Shown one piece after another: positions 8,032-16,119 of a stretch of 64,000 nucleotides of DNA; the first letter of the stretch is position 1, and each line of letters begins with the position of its first letter. The notes below the pieces were generated by a model. The model searched no databases, had not been told where the DNA came from, and was given only the letters and a program-made list of their open reading frames with translations. The position numbers and the translations under genes were made by a program. The DNA comes from Azophilus sp026709365 (GTDB lineage: Bacteria; Pseudomonadota; Gammaproteobacteria; Pseudomonadales; Azotimanducaceae), in contig OZ241345.1 in the NCBI GenBank assembly GCA_965200175.1, positions 1 through 64,000 on the forward strand, given 5' to 3'.

Positions 8032-9159
8032 TCATGACCGGTGGCCGTGGATGGACATGATGATGCCAAAGCCCAACAGCAGGGTGATGGCCGAAGTGCC
8101 GCCGTAGCTCACCAGCGGCAGGGGCAGGCCCACCACCGGCAAAAGGCCCGCCACCATGGCGATGTTGGCGAACAGGTAAACGAAAAACACCATCGTTAGC
8201 GAACTCGCCGCCAATCGGCCAAAGGTGTGCTTCGACTGGGCGGCGATGACCAGTCCACGGGCCACGATCAACAGGTACAGTATCAGCAATGCGGCCACTC
8301 CGGTAAAGCCCAATTCCTCCCCGATCACCGCCACGATGAAATCCGTATGGCTTTCCGGCAGGAATTTCAGCTGGCTTTGGGTGCCGTCGTGCAGCCCCTT
8401 GCCGAACAGGCCTCCGGAGCCCAGGGCGGTGGTGGACTGGATGATGTTCCAGCCGGCGCCCAAGGGATCCTTGTCCGGATCGAACAAAGTCAGAATGCGC
8501 TGCTGCTGGTAGGGCTGCAGGGCGAACCAGAGGGCTGGCGCCATCGCCACCCCGGCCAGCGAGCCGTAAACAATCCAACGCCAGGGCAGCCCCGCCAAAA
8601 ACACCACGGTCAAGCCGCCCGCCAACGCCAGAATGCCGGTGCCCAGGTCCGGCTCCAGGATGATCAACCCCACCGGCAGCCCGATCAAGGCGGCCACCCT
8701 CAACAGATCCTTGAAGGTCGGCGGCAGGGGCCGGTCGTGGAAGTACCAAGCGATCATCAGCGGCAGGGCGATCTTCATCAACTCCGAGGGTTGGAAGCGG
8801 CCAATGCCGGGGAGTTCGAGCCAGCGCTGGGAGCCCTTCACCGTGACGCCCGCCAGCAGCACGGCAACCAGCAGCAGCACGCCTGTCGCATACAGTCCCG
8901 GCGCCCAGCGCAGGTACCGCGCCGGATGCACCTGCGCCGCCATCCCCATCAGCACCAGCGCTAGGCACAACCGCGCGATCTGCCCGCCGACGATGTCCAT
9001 GTCTCGCTCCACGGCGCTGTACAGCATGACGAGTCCGTAGAGGATGAGGGCGGTCAGCAACACCCAGAGGATGGGATCCGATTGCAGCCGGCGCAGCCCG
9101 GGGCGGGCGACCAGGCCGCTGTGCTGCGGCAGGCTGCGGACGAAGTGCGGCTCGCTCAT
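8032..9159 (-). CDS. rodA: Rod-shape peptidoglycan glycosyltransferase RodA
   Basis: 375 aa SEDS-family membrane protein with about ten hydrophobic spans. Conserved pieces include KGSQRWLELPGIGRFQPSEL, ILEPDLGTG, the large extracytoplasmic loop with QSQLKFLPESHTDFI, GEELGFTG and the closing LPLVSYGGTSAITLLLGFG. It polymerises lipid II in the elongasome together with PBP2. The ATG at 9159 overlaps the mrdA stop by 4 nt (ATGA), so the two partners are translationally coupled. Confidence 0.96.
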   Translation of the reverse strand: MSEPHFVRSLPQHSGLVARPGLRRLQSDPILWVLLTALILYGLVMLYSAVERDMDIVGGQIARLCLALVLMGMAAQVHPARYLRWAPGLYATGVLLLVAVLLAGVTVKGSQRWLELPGIGRFQPSELMKIALPLMIAWYFHDRPLPPTFKDLLRVAALIGLPVGLIILEPDLGTGILALAGGLTVVFLAGLPWRWIVYGSLAGVAMAPALWFALQPYQQQRILTLFDPDKDPLGAGWNIIQSTTALGSGGLFGKGLHDGTQSQLKFLPESHTDFIVAVIGEELGFTGVAALLILYLLIVARGLVIAAQSKHTFGRLAASSLTMVFFVYLFANIAMVAGLLPVVGLPLPLVSYGGTSAITLLLGFGIIMSIHGHRS

Positions 9160-11063
9160 CGAATGGCCAGCTGCGGCTCCGAAACGGCGGGCGCGGCCTT
9201 GGAGAGGTAGGCGTCGAGCACCTTGCGGACCACCGGCGCGGCCACCGAGCTGCCGCCGCCGCCGTTCTCGACCAGCACGCTGACCGCCAAGGCGGGCGCG
9301 TCCGTCGGGGCGAAGGCGATGAACCAAGCATGCTTTCTGTTGTACTCGTCGAGTTCGTCCTCATCGTAGGCTTGCCCCTGCTTGATCTCCACCACTTGGG
9401 CGGTGCCGGACTTGCCCGCCATCCGGTAGTCGATGTCCTGCCCAATGTGATACCAAGCCGTGCCGTTTTGCTGGTAGCCCATGTTGCCGCGATGCACCAC
9501 GTCCTCCATCGCCGCCACCATCCGCTCCCAATCGTCGGGGGTCGGGCCAACCACGGCCGACAAGGGCTGCAGGTCGTCGTCGGGCGAGGACGCGTCGCCG
9601 GCAAGCAGCAGGCGCGGCCGCAGCCGTTTGCCGCGATTGGCGAGTATGGCCGCGGCTGTCGCGGCCTGCAGCGGGGTGACCAGCAGGTCCCCTTGGCCGA
9701 TACCGATGTTGATGTTGTCGCCGGGATACCAAGGCTCGCCCTTGGCGCCCCGCTTCCACGCCGGGTCCGGCACCAGCCCGGCGGCAGCGCCGTCAATGTC
9801 CACCGAGACGGCTTCGCCATAGCCGAATTGGCGGATGAAGCCAGCCAGTTGGTCGGCCTGCAAACGGGTGCCCAAGGTGTAGAAGAAGATGTTTGACGAG
9901 CGGTAGATGGCCCGGTTGAGATTGACGATGCCCTGGCCGCCCGGGTTGGTGGGGGTCCAGTTCCAGTCGCGGTAGAGGCGGCTTTGGCCGGGCAGCCGGA
10001 ACGATCCCCGATCGATGATCTCCTCCTCCCAATCCACCACGCCGTGGGTCAGCCCGGCCAGGCCGAGAATGGGCTTGATGGTGGAGCCCGGCGCGTATTG
10101 GCCATTGATGGCGCGGTTCACCAGGGGCTTGTCCCGGGAACCCACCAAAGCGGCGTAGCGCCTGGCGTCGATGCCGGTGACAAAGACGTTCGGGTCGTAG
10201 CTCGGCTTGCTGACCAGGGCCAGCAAGCCGCCGGACCTTGGGTCGATGGCGACCACCGCGCCACGCCGGTCGCCCAGTGCCTCATCAGCGACCGCCTGCA
10301 AGCCGATGTCCAGATGCAGCCGCAGGTTTTGGCCAACCACCGTGGGACTTACGTCCAAGGTGCGGCGCACCCGCCCGAAGGCGTCGGTCTCCACCCACTG
10401 GGTGCCGACCTCGCCATGCAGGGCGCTTTCGTAGAAGCGCTCGACGCCGCGTTTGCCGATGAAGTTGGTGCCGCTGTAGCTGGCCCGGTCCAAGCCGTCC
10501 AAGTCCTGCTTGGTGATGCGGCGCACCGAACCGATGGCGTGGGCGGCGAGCGCGCCGTAGGGGTAGTGGCGCACGATCTCGACGCTGATCTCCGCGCCCA
10601 GGAAGCGATGGCGGTTGACCGCCAAGGCGGCGACCTCCTCATCGCTCAGGGCGAATTTCAGGACCACCGGCTCAAACGGTCGCCGAGCGCGCTTCAGGCG
10701 GTCGTGAAAATCCTCGATCTCCGCCGCGCTGATCGGGGTGACGGCGATCAGCGCATCGATCAGGCCGTCGAGATCCTCAATGCGCTCGCGGATCAGCGCG
10801 AGATTGAATATGGGGCGGTTTTCCGCCAGCAGGTTGCCGTGGCGGTCGAAGATGAGGCCCCGAACCGGCGGCACGGGCACCATCTGCATGCGGTTTTCCT
10901 CGGAGCGGGTCTGGTGGTGCTCGTGCTGCAGCACCTGCAGGTAGAGCATCCTGGCCACCAGAATGAGCGTCAGCGCCAGCGCCCCGGCAAAGAGCGCGCG
11001 GGCCCGGCCCATGAACATCCGCAGTTCCGCGGGGCCGTCCTTGATCATCATGCCGGATGCCAC
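9156..11063 (-). CDS. mrdA: Penicillin-binding protein 2 (elongasome transpeptidase)
   Basis: 635 aa. A single N-terminal membrane span (about 22-45) is followed by the pedestal start VPVPPVRGLIFDRHGNLLAEN. The transpeptidase domain has STIK at 327-330, SSN at 389-391 and a later KSGTAQV. This is the monofunctional class B PBP that cross-links wall with RodA during rod elongation. In most gammaproteobacteria rlmH lies between rsfS and mrdA; here the two are only 9 nt apart and rlmH is missing. Confidence 0.96.
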   Translation of the reverse strand: MASGMMIKDGPAELRMFMGRARALFAGALALTLILVARMLYLQVLQHEHHQTRSEENRMQMVPVPPVRGLIFDRHGNLLAENRPIFNLALIRERIEDLDGLIDALIAVTPISAAEIEDFHDRLKRARRPFEPVVLKFALSDEEVAALAVNRHRFLGAEISVEIVRHYPYGALAAHAIGSVRRITKQDLDGLDRASYSGTNFIGKRGVERFYESALHGEVGTQWVETDAFGRVRRTLDVSPTVVGQNLRLHLDIGLQAVADEALGDRRGAVVAIDPRSGGLLALVSKPSYDPNVFVTGIDARRYAALVGSRDKPLVNRAINGQYAPGSTIKPILGLAGLTHGVVDWEEEIIDRGSFRLPGQSRLYRDWNWTPTNPGGQGIVNLNRAIYRSSNIFFYTLGTRLQADQLAGFIRQFGYGEAVSVDIDGAAAGLVPDPAWKRGAKGEPWYPGDNINIGIGQGDLLVTPLQAATAAAILANRGKRLRPRLLLAGDASSPDDDLQPLSAVVGPTPDDWERMVAAMEDVVHRGNMGYQQNGTAWYHIGQDIDYRMAGKSGTAQVVEIKQGQAYDEDELDEYNRKHAWFIAFAPTDAPALAVSVLVENGGGGSSVAAPVVRKVLDAYLSKAAPAVSEPQLAIR

Positions 11064-11072
11064 GGGAGGTCC

Positions 11073-11420
11073 TTACAGGGTGGTGTTGGAGTCGATGGGC
11101 AGGGGGCGCCACAGGCGCTCCATGTCGTAGAACTCCCGGGTCGCCGCCTGCATGACGTGAACCACCACGTCGCCGAGATCCACCAACACCCACTCATGGC
11201 TTTCCCGCCCTTCGATGCCCAACAGCGATGCGCCGCTGGTCTTGGCGGCTTCGACAACCTGATCCACGAGCGCCTTCACGTGACGATTGGAGCCGCCGGT
11301 GGCGATCACCATGAAGTCGGTCAAATCCGTCAGGCCGGTCACGTCGAGCGCCACGACCTCGCGGCCCTTGAGGTCGTCCAACGCCCCAACGATGGCGTCG
11401 CGCAGCCCGTGCGGCGTCAC
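11073..11420 (-). CDS. rsfS: Ribosomal silencing factor RsfS
   Basis: 115 aa with a GTG start at 11420 (GGGGAA about 11 nt upstream). Family motifs are ALDVTGLTDLTDFMVIATG, SNRHVKALVDQV, WVLVDLGDVVVHVM and REFYDMERLW. RsfS binds ribosomal protein uL14 and blocks subunit joining in starved cells. It is transcribed with nadD, as usual, but a 181-bp gap full of 46-bp repeats separates them here. Confidence 0.95.
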   Translation of the reverse strand: MTPHGLRDAIVGALDDLKGREVVALDVTGLTDLTDFMVIATGGSNRHVKALVDQVVEAAKTSGASLLGIEGRESHEWVLVDLGDVVVHVMQAATREFYDMERLWRPLPIDSNTTL

Positions 11421-11448
11421 TCAGTTCCCCGCAAGCCGCCTACGAAGA

Positions 11449-11635
11449 GCCAACGTCGGCAAGCCATTCACGGCGCACAAGCGAGCCATGCCGCCCAACC
11501 CTGGGCAGACCACGCACTTCGCACCTATAAGCCATGCCGCCCGAACATGGGCAGGCTACGCGCTGCGCACAGGCAGACCATGCCGCCCAACCGTCGGTAG
11601 GCTACGCGCTTCGCACATACAGACCATGCCGCCTA
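11449..11635. repeat. 46-bp tandem array derived from the nadD 3' end
   Basis: A strict 46-bp period is marked by the block (g/a)CCATGCCGCC at 11485, 11531, 11577 and 11623, with a more diverged unit before the first. Read on the minus strand, the 11623-11602 part is the actual nadD terminus (RRHGLYVRSA then stop). Each further copy repeats a decayed version of this end, including the TAG-like stop context. The array fills nearly all of the nadD-rsfS gap. The seed is thus a coding 3' end that has been duplicated in tandem out of frame (46 is not a multiple of 3). Confidence 0.85.
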
Positions 11636-12219
11636 ATATAGTGGGTCACACCTTCCGGGAGCAAATGCCCGGCATGGCCCCCCGTGGCGATCAAGGCGCG
11701 AACCGCGGAGGCGGAAACCGGCAGCATGGCCTCATCCAGCAAGCGGATGCCGCCAGCAGGGCGCCGCTCAAGATCCGGGCAGCGGCGTTCGAGATAGAGC
11801 TTCAGCGCCGCCCCCTTGAGTGCCGCGCCGGGCCGCTGCAGCACCAGCAGATGGCCGAGGTCCAGCACGCTTCGCCAATGCCGCCAAGCGTGAATCTCGT
11901 TGAAGGCGTCAGTGCCGATGATCCAGCTCAAGGGCTCATCGCCGTGGCGAAGCCGCAGCGCCTTGAGCGTATCGACGGTGTAGCTCGGCCCTCCGCGCCG
12001 CAGTTCAACGTCATCCGTATCCAAGCCGGCCTGGGCGGCGCAGGCCAGCTCAAGCATGGCCCAGCGTCGCTGCGCGTTCGCCTCGGGCTGCGAGCGATGC
12101 GGCGGCTGCGCGGACAGCACTAGGCGAACGGGACAGGAGAGGGCTTGGGCCGCCACCCGGGCGGCGTGCAGGTGGCCGTTGTGGACGGGATCGAAGGTGC
12201 CGCCCAGGAAAGCGATCAA
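11602..12219 (-). CDS. nadD: Nicotinate-nucleotide adenylyltransferase
   Basis: 205 aa. It opens with the nucleotidyltransferase signature FLGGTFDPVHNGHLH. SYTVDTLKAL and WIIGTDAFNEIHAWRHW follow, and the end carries the family's 'IRRHGLY' terminus. It makes deamido-NAD from nicotinate mononucleotide and ATP. The start overlaps the proA stop (ATGA). The last 30 bp of the gene are the first unit of the 46-bp tandem array that continues downstream. Confidence 0.96.
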   Translation of the reverse strand: MIAFLGGTFDPVHNGHLHAARVAAQALSCPVRLVLSAQPPHRSQPEANAQRRWAMLELACAAQAGLDTDDVELRRGGPSYTVDTLKALRLRHGDEPLSWIIGTDAFNEIHAWRHWRSVLDLGHLLVLQRPGAALKGAALKLYLERRCPDLERRPAGGIRLLDEAMLPVSASAVRALIATGGHAGHLLPEGVTHYIRRHGLYVRSA

Positions 12220-13505
12220 CGGTGGCGGATCTCGCCGTTGCCGAACACCACGTACTTCTCCGTGGTCAGGCCGTTGAGGCCCACGGGGCCGCGGGCGTGC
12301 AGCTTGTCGGTGGAGATGCCGATTTCGGCGCCCAAGCCGTACTCCATGCCGTCGGCGAACTGGCTGCTGGCGTTGACCATGACCGATGCCGAGTCCACCT
12401 CCGCCATGAACCGGCGGGTCTTGCCGTAGTCGTTGCTGACGATGACATCGGTGTGCTGCGACCCGTAGCGGTTGATGTGCTCAATGGCTTGGTCGATGCC
12501 ATCGACGACGCGCACCGCCAGCACCGGGGCCAGATACTCCGCGCTCCAGTCCGCCTCCGATGCCGCTTCGGCCTCCGGCAACCAGCCCCGCGAGCGTTCG
12601 CAGCCACGCAGCTCCACCCCGGCCTGGCCGAAGCGCCGGCCCAGTCCGGGCAGCACCGCCTCGGCGATGCCCTCCGCCACCAGCAGCGTTTCCAAGGCAT
12701 TGCAGACCGCGTACTTCTCGGTCTTGGAGTTGTAGGCGATGGACATGGCCATCTCCGCATCCGCCGCATCGTCAATGTAAACGTGGCAGATGCCGTCGAG
12801 ATGCTTGATGACCGGGATGCGCGACTCCCGCGAGATGCGCTCGATTAAGCCCTTGCCGCCGCGCGGCACGATCACATCGACGCTGTCCTCAAGCTGCAGC
12901 AGCGCGCCGACCGCGGCCCGGTCAACGGTATGCACCAGTTGCACTGCGGCGGTGGGCAGGCCGGCCTCGGCAAGGGCATCAGTGATGCAGGCGGCGATGG
13001 CGCGATTGGATGCAATGGCCTCCGAGCCGCCCCGCAGTATGCAGGCGTTGCCGCTCTTCAGGCACAGGCTCGCCGCGTCCACCGTGACGTTGGGGCGGGA
13101 TTCGTAGATGATGCCAATCACGCCGAGCGGCACGCGCATGCGGCCCACTTGGATGCCGGTGGGCCGGTAGCGCAGATCGGTCACCTCGCCGACCGGATCC
13201 GGCAGCTGCGCCACCTCCCCGACGCCCGCGATCATGCGGTCGATGGCGCGGTCATCGAGCTCAAGGCGGTCGAGCAGGGAGGCGTCGATGCCGCGCCGTT
13301 CAGCCGCCGCCAGGTCCTCGGCGTTGGCTGCCTTGAGCGCGGTTCTGGCCTCGTCGAGACGGCGGGCCGTCGCCGCCAGCGCTTGGGCTTTGAGCGCCGA
13401 ATCCGCCGCTGCCATCGCCCGCGACGCCTGCCGGGCGGCGAGGCCCATCCGGCGCATCTCCGCCTGCACGGCGGAGGTTCCGTTGCCTGAGGCTGAATCG
13501 TTCAT
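12216..13505 (-). CDS. proA: Gamma-glutamyl phosphate reductase
   Basis: 429 aa, aldehyde dehydrogenase fold. Features are YESRPNVTVDAASLCLKSGN, ILRGGSEA, the catalytic-Cys segment EKYAVCNALETLL, and the end FADGMEYGLGAEIGISTDKL with RGPVGLNGLTTEKYV. It reduces glutamyl-5-phosphate in proline synthesis. As head of the proA-nadD-rsfS order, it is the probable promoter-proximal gene of the envelope block. proB is not in the window. Confidence 0.97.
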   Translation of the reverse strand: MNDSASGNGTSAVQAEMRRMGLAARQASRAMAAADSALKAQALAATARRLDEARTALKAANAEDLAAAERRGIDASLLDRLELDDRAIDRMIAGVGEVAQLPDPVGEVTDLRYRPTGIQVGRMRVPLGVIGIIYESRPNVTVDAASLCLKSGNACILRGGSEAIASNRAIAACITDALAEAGLPTAAVQLVHTVDRAAVGALLQLEDSVDVIVPRGGKGLIERISRESRIPVIKHLDGICHVYIDDAADAEMAMSIAYNSKTEKYAVCNALETLLVAEGIAEAVLPGLGRRFGQAGVELRGCERSRGWLPEAEAASEADWSAEYLAPVLAVRVVDGIDQAIEHINRYGSQHTDVIVSNDYGKTRRFMAEVDSASVMVNASSQFADGMEYGLGAEIGISTDKLHARGPVGLNGLTTEKYVVFGNGEIRHR

Positions 13506-13560
13506 TTTGGCTTGTTTCGGGTTGCTGGTTTGCGTGGCAGAGCAGTTTAGTCCGGCGCAA

Positions 13561-14181
13561 CTAGCCCCGCAAACGGGTCACCAGACGGCGCAGCTCGTTG
13601 AGCCGCTCCGTGGGCGAACCCAACTGCAGCAGGGATTGCTTGATTTCCGGCTCCACCGGCAGCAGCTCCGCAAGCTGCCGGCTGACCGCGCCCGCGTCCC
13701 CAAAATCGACCTCCAAGCCGAGCTTCTCCACCATCGGGTGCTTGAGCAGCGCCCTGAGGATGTCGATCACCGGCTGGTCGGCCTCGCCGAGCGTCCCAGA
13801 AGGCTCGGCGGGCAAGGTTTCGACCAGGCCGCGCAGCAGGCGATCGTCCTGCTCCCAAGTCTTGTGGATGCGGAACTTGGCGCCGCCTTCGACGACGATG
13901 CCGAGCAATCCGCCGTCCAGCGCGCTGAAGTCCACCACCCGGGCCTCGGTGCCCACCTCGAAGATCTCCGGCGCCGAAGCGCCAGCGTCGCCCGGCGCGC
14001 CATCGCCCACCCTTGCTTCAACGCCGCTGCGAATGAGCACGATGCCGAACGGGCTGTCTTCCCGCATCCGTTCGCTGATCATGTCCAGATAGCGAGGCTC
14101 GAATATCCGCAACGGCAGCCGCCCGCCCTCAAAGAGCACCACGCCGAGCGGAAACAGCGGAATTTCGCGCAAGTCAGCCAT
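13561..14181 (-). CDS. LON substrate-binding (N-terminal) domain protein
   Basis: 206 aa from the ATG at 14181. It begins MADLREIPLFPLGVVLFEGG and continues LPLRIFEPRYLDMI, the classic start of a Lon N-terminal domain. No AAA+ or protease part follows: the protein ends with a helical region (QSLLQLGSPTERLNELRRLV). Stand-alone LON-domain proteins are common in proteobacteria and of unclear function, perhaps substrate-binding adaptors. A start six codons upstream (14199) is possible. No strong ribosome-binding site decides between them. Confidence 0.85.
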   Translation of the reverse strand: MADLREIPLFPLGVVLFEGGRLPLRIFEPRYLDMISERMREDSPFGIVLIRSGVEARVGDGAPGDAGASAPEIFEVGTEARVVDFSALDGGLLGIVVEGGAKFRIHKTWEQDDRLLRGLVETLPAEPSGTLGEADQPVIDILRALLKHPMVEKLGLEVDFGDAGAVSRQLAELLPVEPEIKQSLLQLGSPTERLNELRRLVTRLRG

Positions 14182-14218
14182 CGGGGGAGACTTTAGCATT
14201 GATTCCGCAGAAGTCCCG

Positions 14219-14241
14219 GCGCGCCCGCTAAGCGGGCGCGC
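14219..14241. repeat. Perfect GC hairpin upstream of uppP
   Basis: The 10-bp arms GCGCGCCCGC and GCGGGCGCGC are separated by TAA. It lies in the 125-bp divergent gap between the LON-domain gene and uppP and has no T-run, so it is not an obvious terminator. The same left-arm sequence recurs in the hairpin at 58544-58565. Confidence 0.6.
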
Positions 14242-14306
14242 AGCCCCCCTTGGTCGCACAGCCCGCCTAAGCCATAATTCAGCCTCCTTGCCGATGAACA
14301 CGGCCC

Positions 14307-15107
14307 TTGGACCGCCTGCAGACAATCATCTTGGCGCTGTTGCAGGGCATCACCGAATTCCTGCCCATTTCGAGTGCCGCCCACCTCATCCTGGCATCCG
14401 AACTGACGGGTTGGCCGGATCAAGGCCTGGCCTTCGACATCGCCGTACACTTGGGATCCTTGGCCGCCGTGCTCGCCTACTACCGTCGCGATTGCGCTGG
14501 CTTTGCCGTCAGCGCTTGGGGTGGCCTGCGCCACCGGCGCCTTGATGCGCAACTCGACCTGCTGTTCAAGATTGCCGTCGCCAGCCTGCCCGTGGCGCTG
14601 TGCGGGCTCGCCGCGCGCGATCTGGTGGCTGACGAGCTGCGCAACGGCTGGGTGATCGCCACCGCCACCGCGACCTTCGCCTTCGCGCTTTGGTGGGCCA
14701 ACGGCCGGCGCGGCGAACGCGAGCTGCTCGGCTGGCGCGACGCACTGCTGATCGGCTTGGCCCAAGCCCTCGCCATCATTCCCGGCGTGTCCCGTTCGGG
14801 CATCACCATCAGCGCTGCCCTGCTGCTCGGCCTGTCCCGCCCAGCCGCGGCCCGGGTGGCCTTCCTGCTGGCGATACCCGCCATCAGCGGCGCCGCCCTG
14901 ATGGCTTGGATTGACCTGCCCGCCGAAGCCCAAGGCGCCCGACTCGCGAACCTAGCCCTCGGCGCCGCCATAGCGGGGGTCAGCGCCTACGCCTGCATAA
15001 GCCTGTTCATCGGCCTGCTCGAGCGCATTGGCCTGATGCCCTACGTTTACTATCGGCTGGCCCTTGGCGCTGCGCTCTTCATGCTGCTGTTTTGGTCCGT
15101 TCACTGA
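14307..15107 (+). CDS. uppP: Undecaprenyl-diphosphatase (BacA type)
   Basis: 266 aa with a TTG start (14307). The protein begins MDRLQTIILALLQGITEFLP with the ISSAAHLIL continuation, and the second signature IPGVSRSGITISAALLLGL is near residue 155-175. It has about seven hydrophobic spans. It dephosphorylates undecaprenyl pyrophosphate to recycle the lipid carrier and gives bacitracin resistance. A DE-pair lacking the usual 'E-E' in the second repeat was not examined in detail. It is placed with cell-wall genes but on the opposite strand, so it is transcribed independently. Confidence 0.95.
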   Translation: MDRLQTIILALLQGITEFLPISSAAHLILASELTGWPDQGLAFDIAVHLGSLAAVLAYYRRDCAGFAVSAWGGLRHRRLDAQLDLLFKIAVASLPVALCGLAARDLVADELRNGWVIATATATFAFALWWANGRRGERELLGWRDALLIGLAQALAIIPGVSRSGITISAALLLGLSRPAAARVAFLLAIPAISGAALMAWIDLPAEAQGARLANLALGAAIAGVSAYACISLFIGLLERIGLMPYVYYRLALGAALFMLLFWSVH

Positions 15108-15267
15108 CGAAGACCGACGACAAGGCGTTTGTGCGGGTTCGGAAATCTCGGAACCTGAGCCACGCAACGGCAGCGAAACCACATACGCGACCGTCAGGCC
15201 GCGCGTTTGTCAATCCGCCGCCGCTTTCAGTATGGTGGCCCGCACATGCCCGAAGGAGGCCGACCCC

Positions 15268-16119
15268 ATGACTGCGGCCATCGACGCCATCAACTTCGCG
15301 ACCCTTGACGCGGAGCCGTTTTACCTGCCCATCGGCGACGAGGTGGCGCTGTTCGAGGCGGCTTATGCGGCGCGGCTGCCGGTGTTGCTGAAGGGACCGA
15401 CCGGATGCGGCAAGACGCGCTTCATCGAGCACATGGCCTGGCGGCTCTACCGGCAGCGGCGCAAGGCCCTTGAGGTGCCGCTGGTCACCATTTCCTGCCA
15501 TGAGGACCTGACCGCCACCGATCTCGTCGGACGCTACCTGCTCAAGGGCGATGAGACCCTGTGGAGCGACGGCCCGCTGACCCGCGCCGTGCGCACCGGC
15601 GCAATCTGCTATCTCGATGAGATCGTCGAGGCGCGCAAGGACACCACCGTGCTCATCCACTCGCTGACCGACCACCGGCGCATCCTGCCCATCGACAAGA
15701 CCGGCGAACTGGTCTCCGCGCACGGCGACTTCCTGCTGGTCATCTCCTACAACCCCGGCTACCAGAGCATCCTCAAGGATCTCAAGCACAGCACCCGGCA
15801 GCGCTTCGTGAGCCTCGACTTCAACTACCCCGGGCGGGAGCGCGAGGCGGAGATCATCGCCCGGGAGGCGCAGGTGGACGCGGCCCTCGCCGAACGCTTG
15901 GCCGTGATTGGCGAGAAGGTGCGCAACCTCGGCGAGCACGGATTCGAGGAGGGGGTGAGCACCCGGCTGCTGATCTACGCCGCCCAGCTGATCCGCAACG
16001 GCATCGCGGCCCGCCGCGCCGCCGACATCGCCTTGGTCGCCGCCGTGTCCGACGACCGCACGGTGCAAGCCGCCTTGGCCGACATCGTGGATGCGGTGCT
16101 GCCCGCCGCCGACTCGTGA
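15268..16119 (+). CDS. MoxR-class AAA+ ATPase, NorQ/CbbQ family
   Basis: 283 aa. The ATG at 15268 follows an excellent GAAGGAGG site. Walker A is GPTGCGKTRFIEHMAW, Walker B is AICYLDEI, and sensor/Arg regions include SYNPGYQSILKDLKHSTRQRF, which is diagnostic of the NorQ/NirQ/CbbQ/GvpN clade. These ATPases work with a VWA partner to activate metalloenzymes (nitric oxide reductase, Rubisco). The partner gene follows with a 4-nt overlap. No nor, nir or cbb structural gene is in the window, so the client enzyme is unknown. Confidence 0.9.
   Translation: MTAAIDAINFATLDAEPFYLPIGDEVALFEAAYAARLPVLLKGPTGCGKTRFIEHMAWRLYRQRRKALEVPLVTISCHEDLTATDLVGRYLLKGDETLWSDGPLTRAVRTGAICYLDEIVEARKDTTVLIHSLTDHRRILPIDKTGELVSAHGDFLLVISYNPGYQSILKDLKHSTRQRFVSLDFNYPGREREAEIIAREAQVDAALAERLAVIGEKVRNLGEHGFEEGVSTRLLIYAAQLIRNGIAARRAADIALVAAVSDDRTVQAALADIVDAVLPAADS

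Noticed and set aside
11449..11635. CRISPR array
   Set aside because: The 46-bp period has no alternation of constant repeats and unique spacers; the units are contiguous decayed copies of the nadD end.
14219..14241. Rho-independent terminator
   Set aside because: The hairpin lies between two divergent gene starts and has no T-run on either side.
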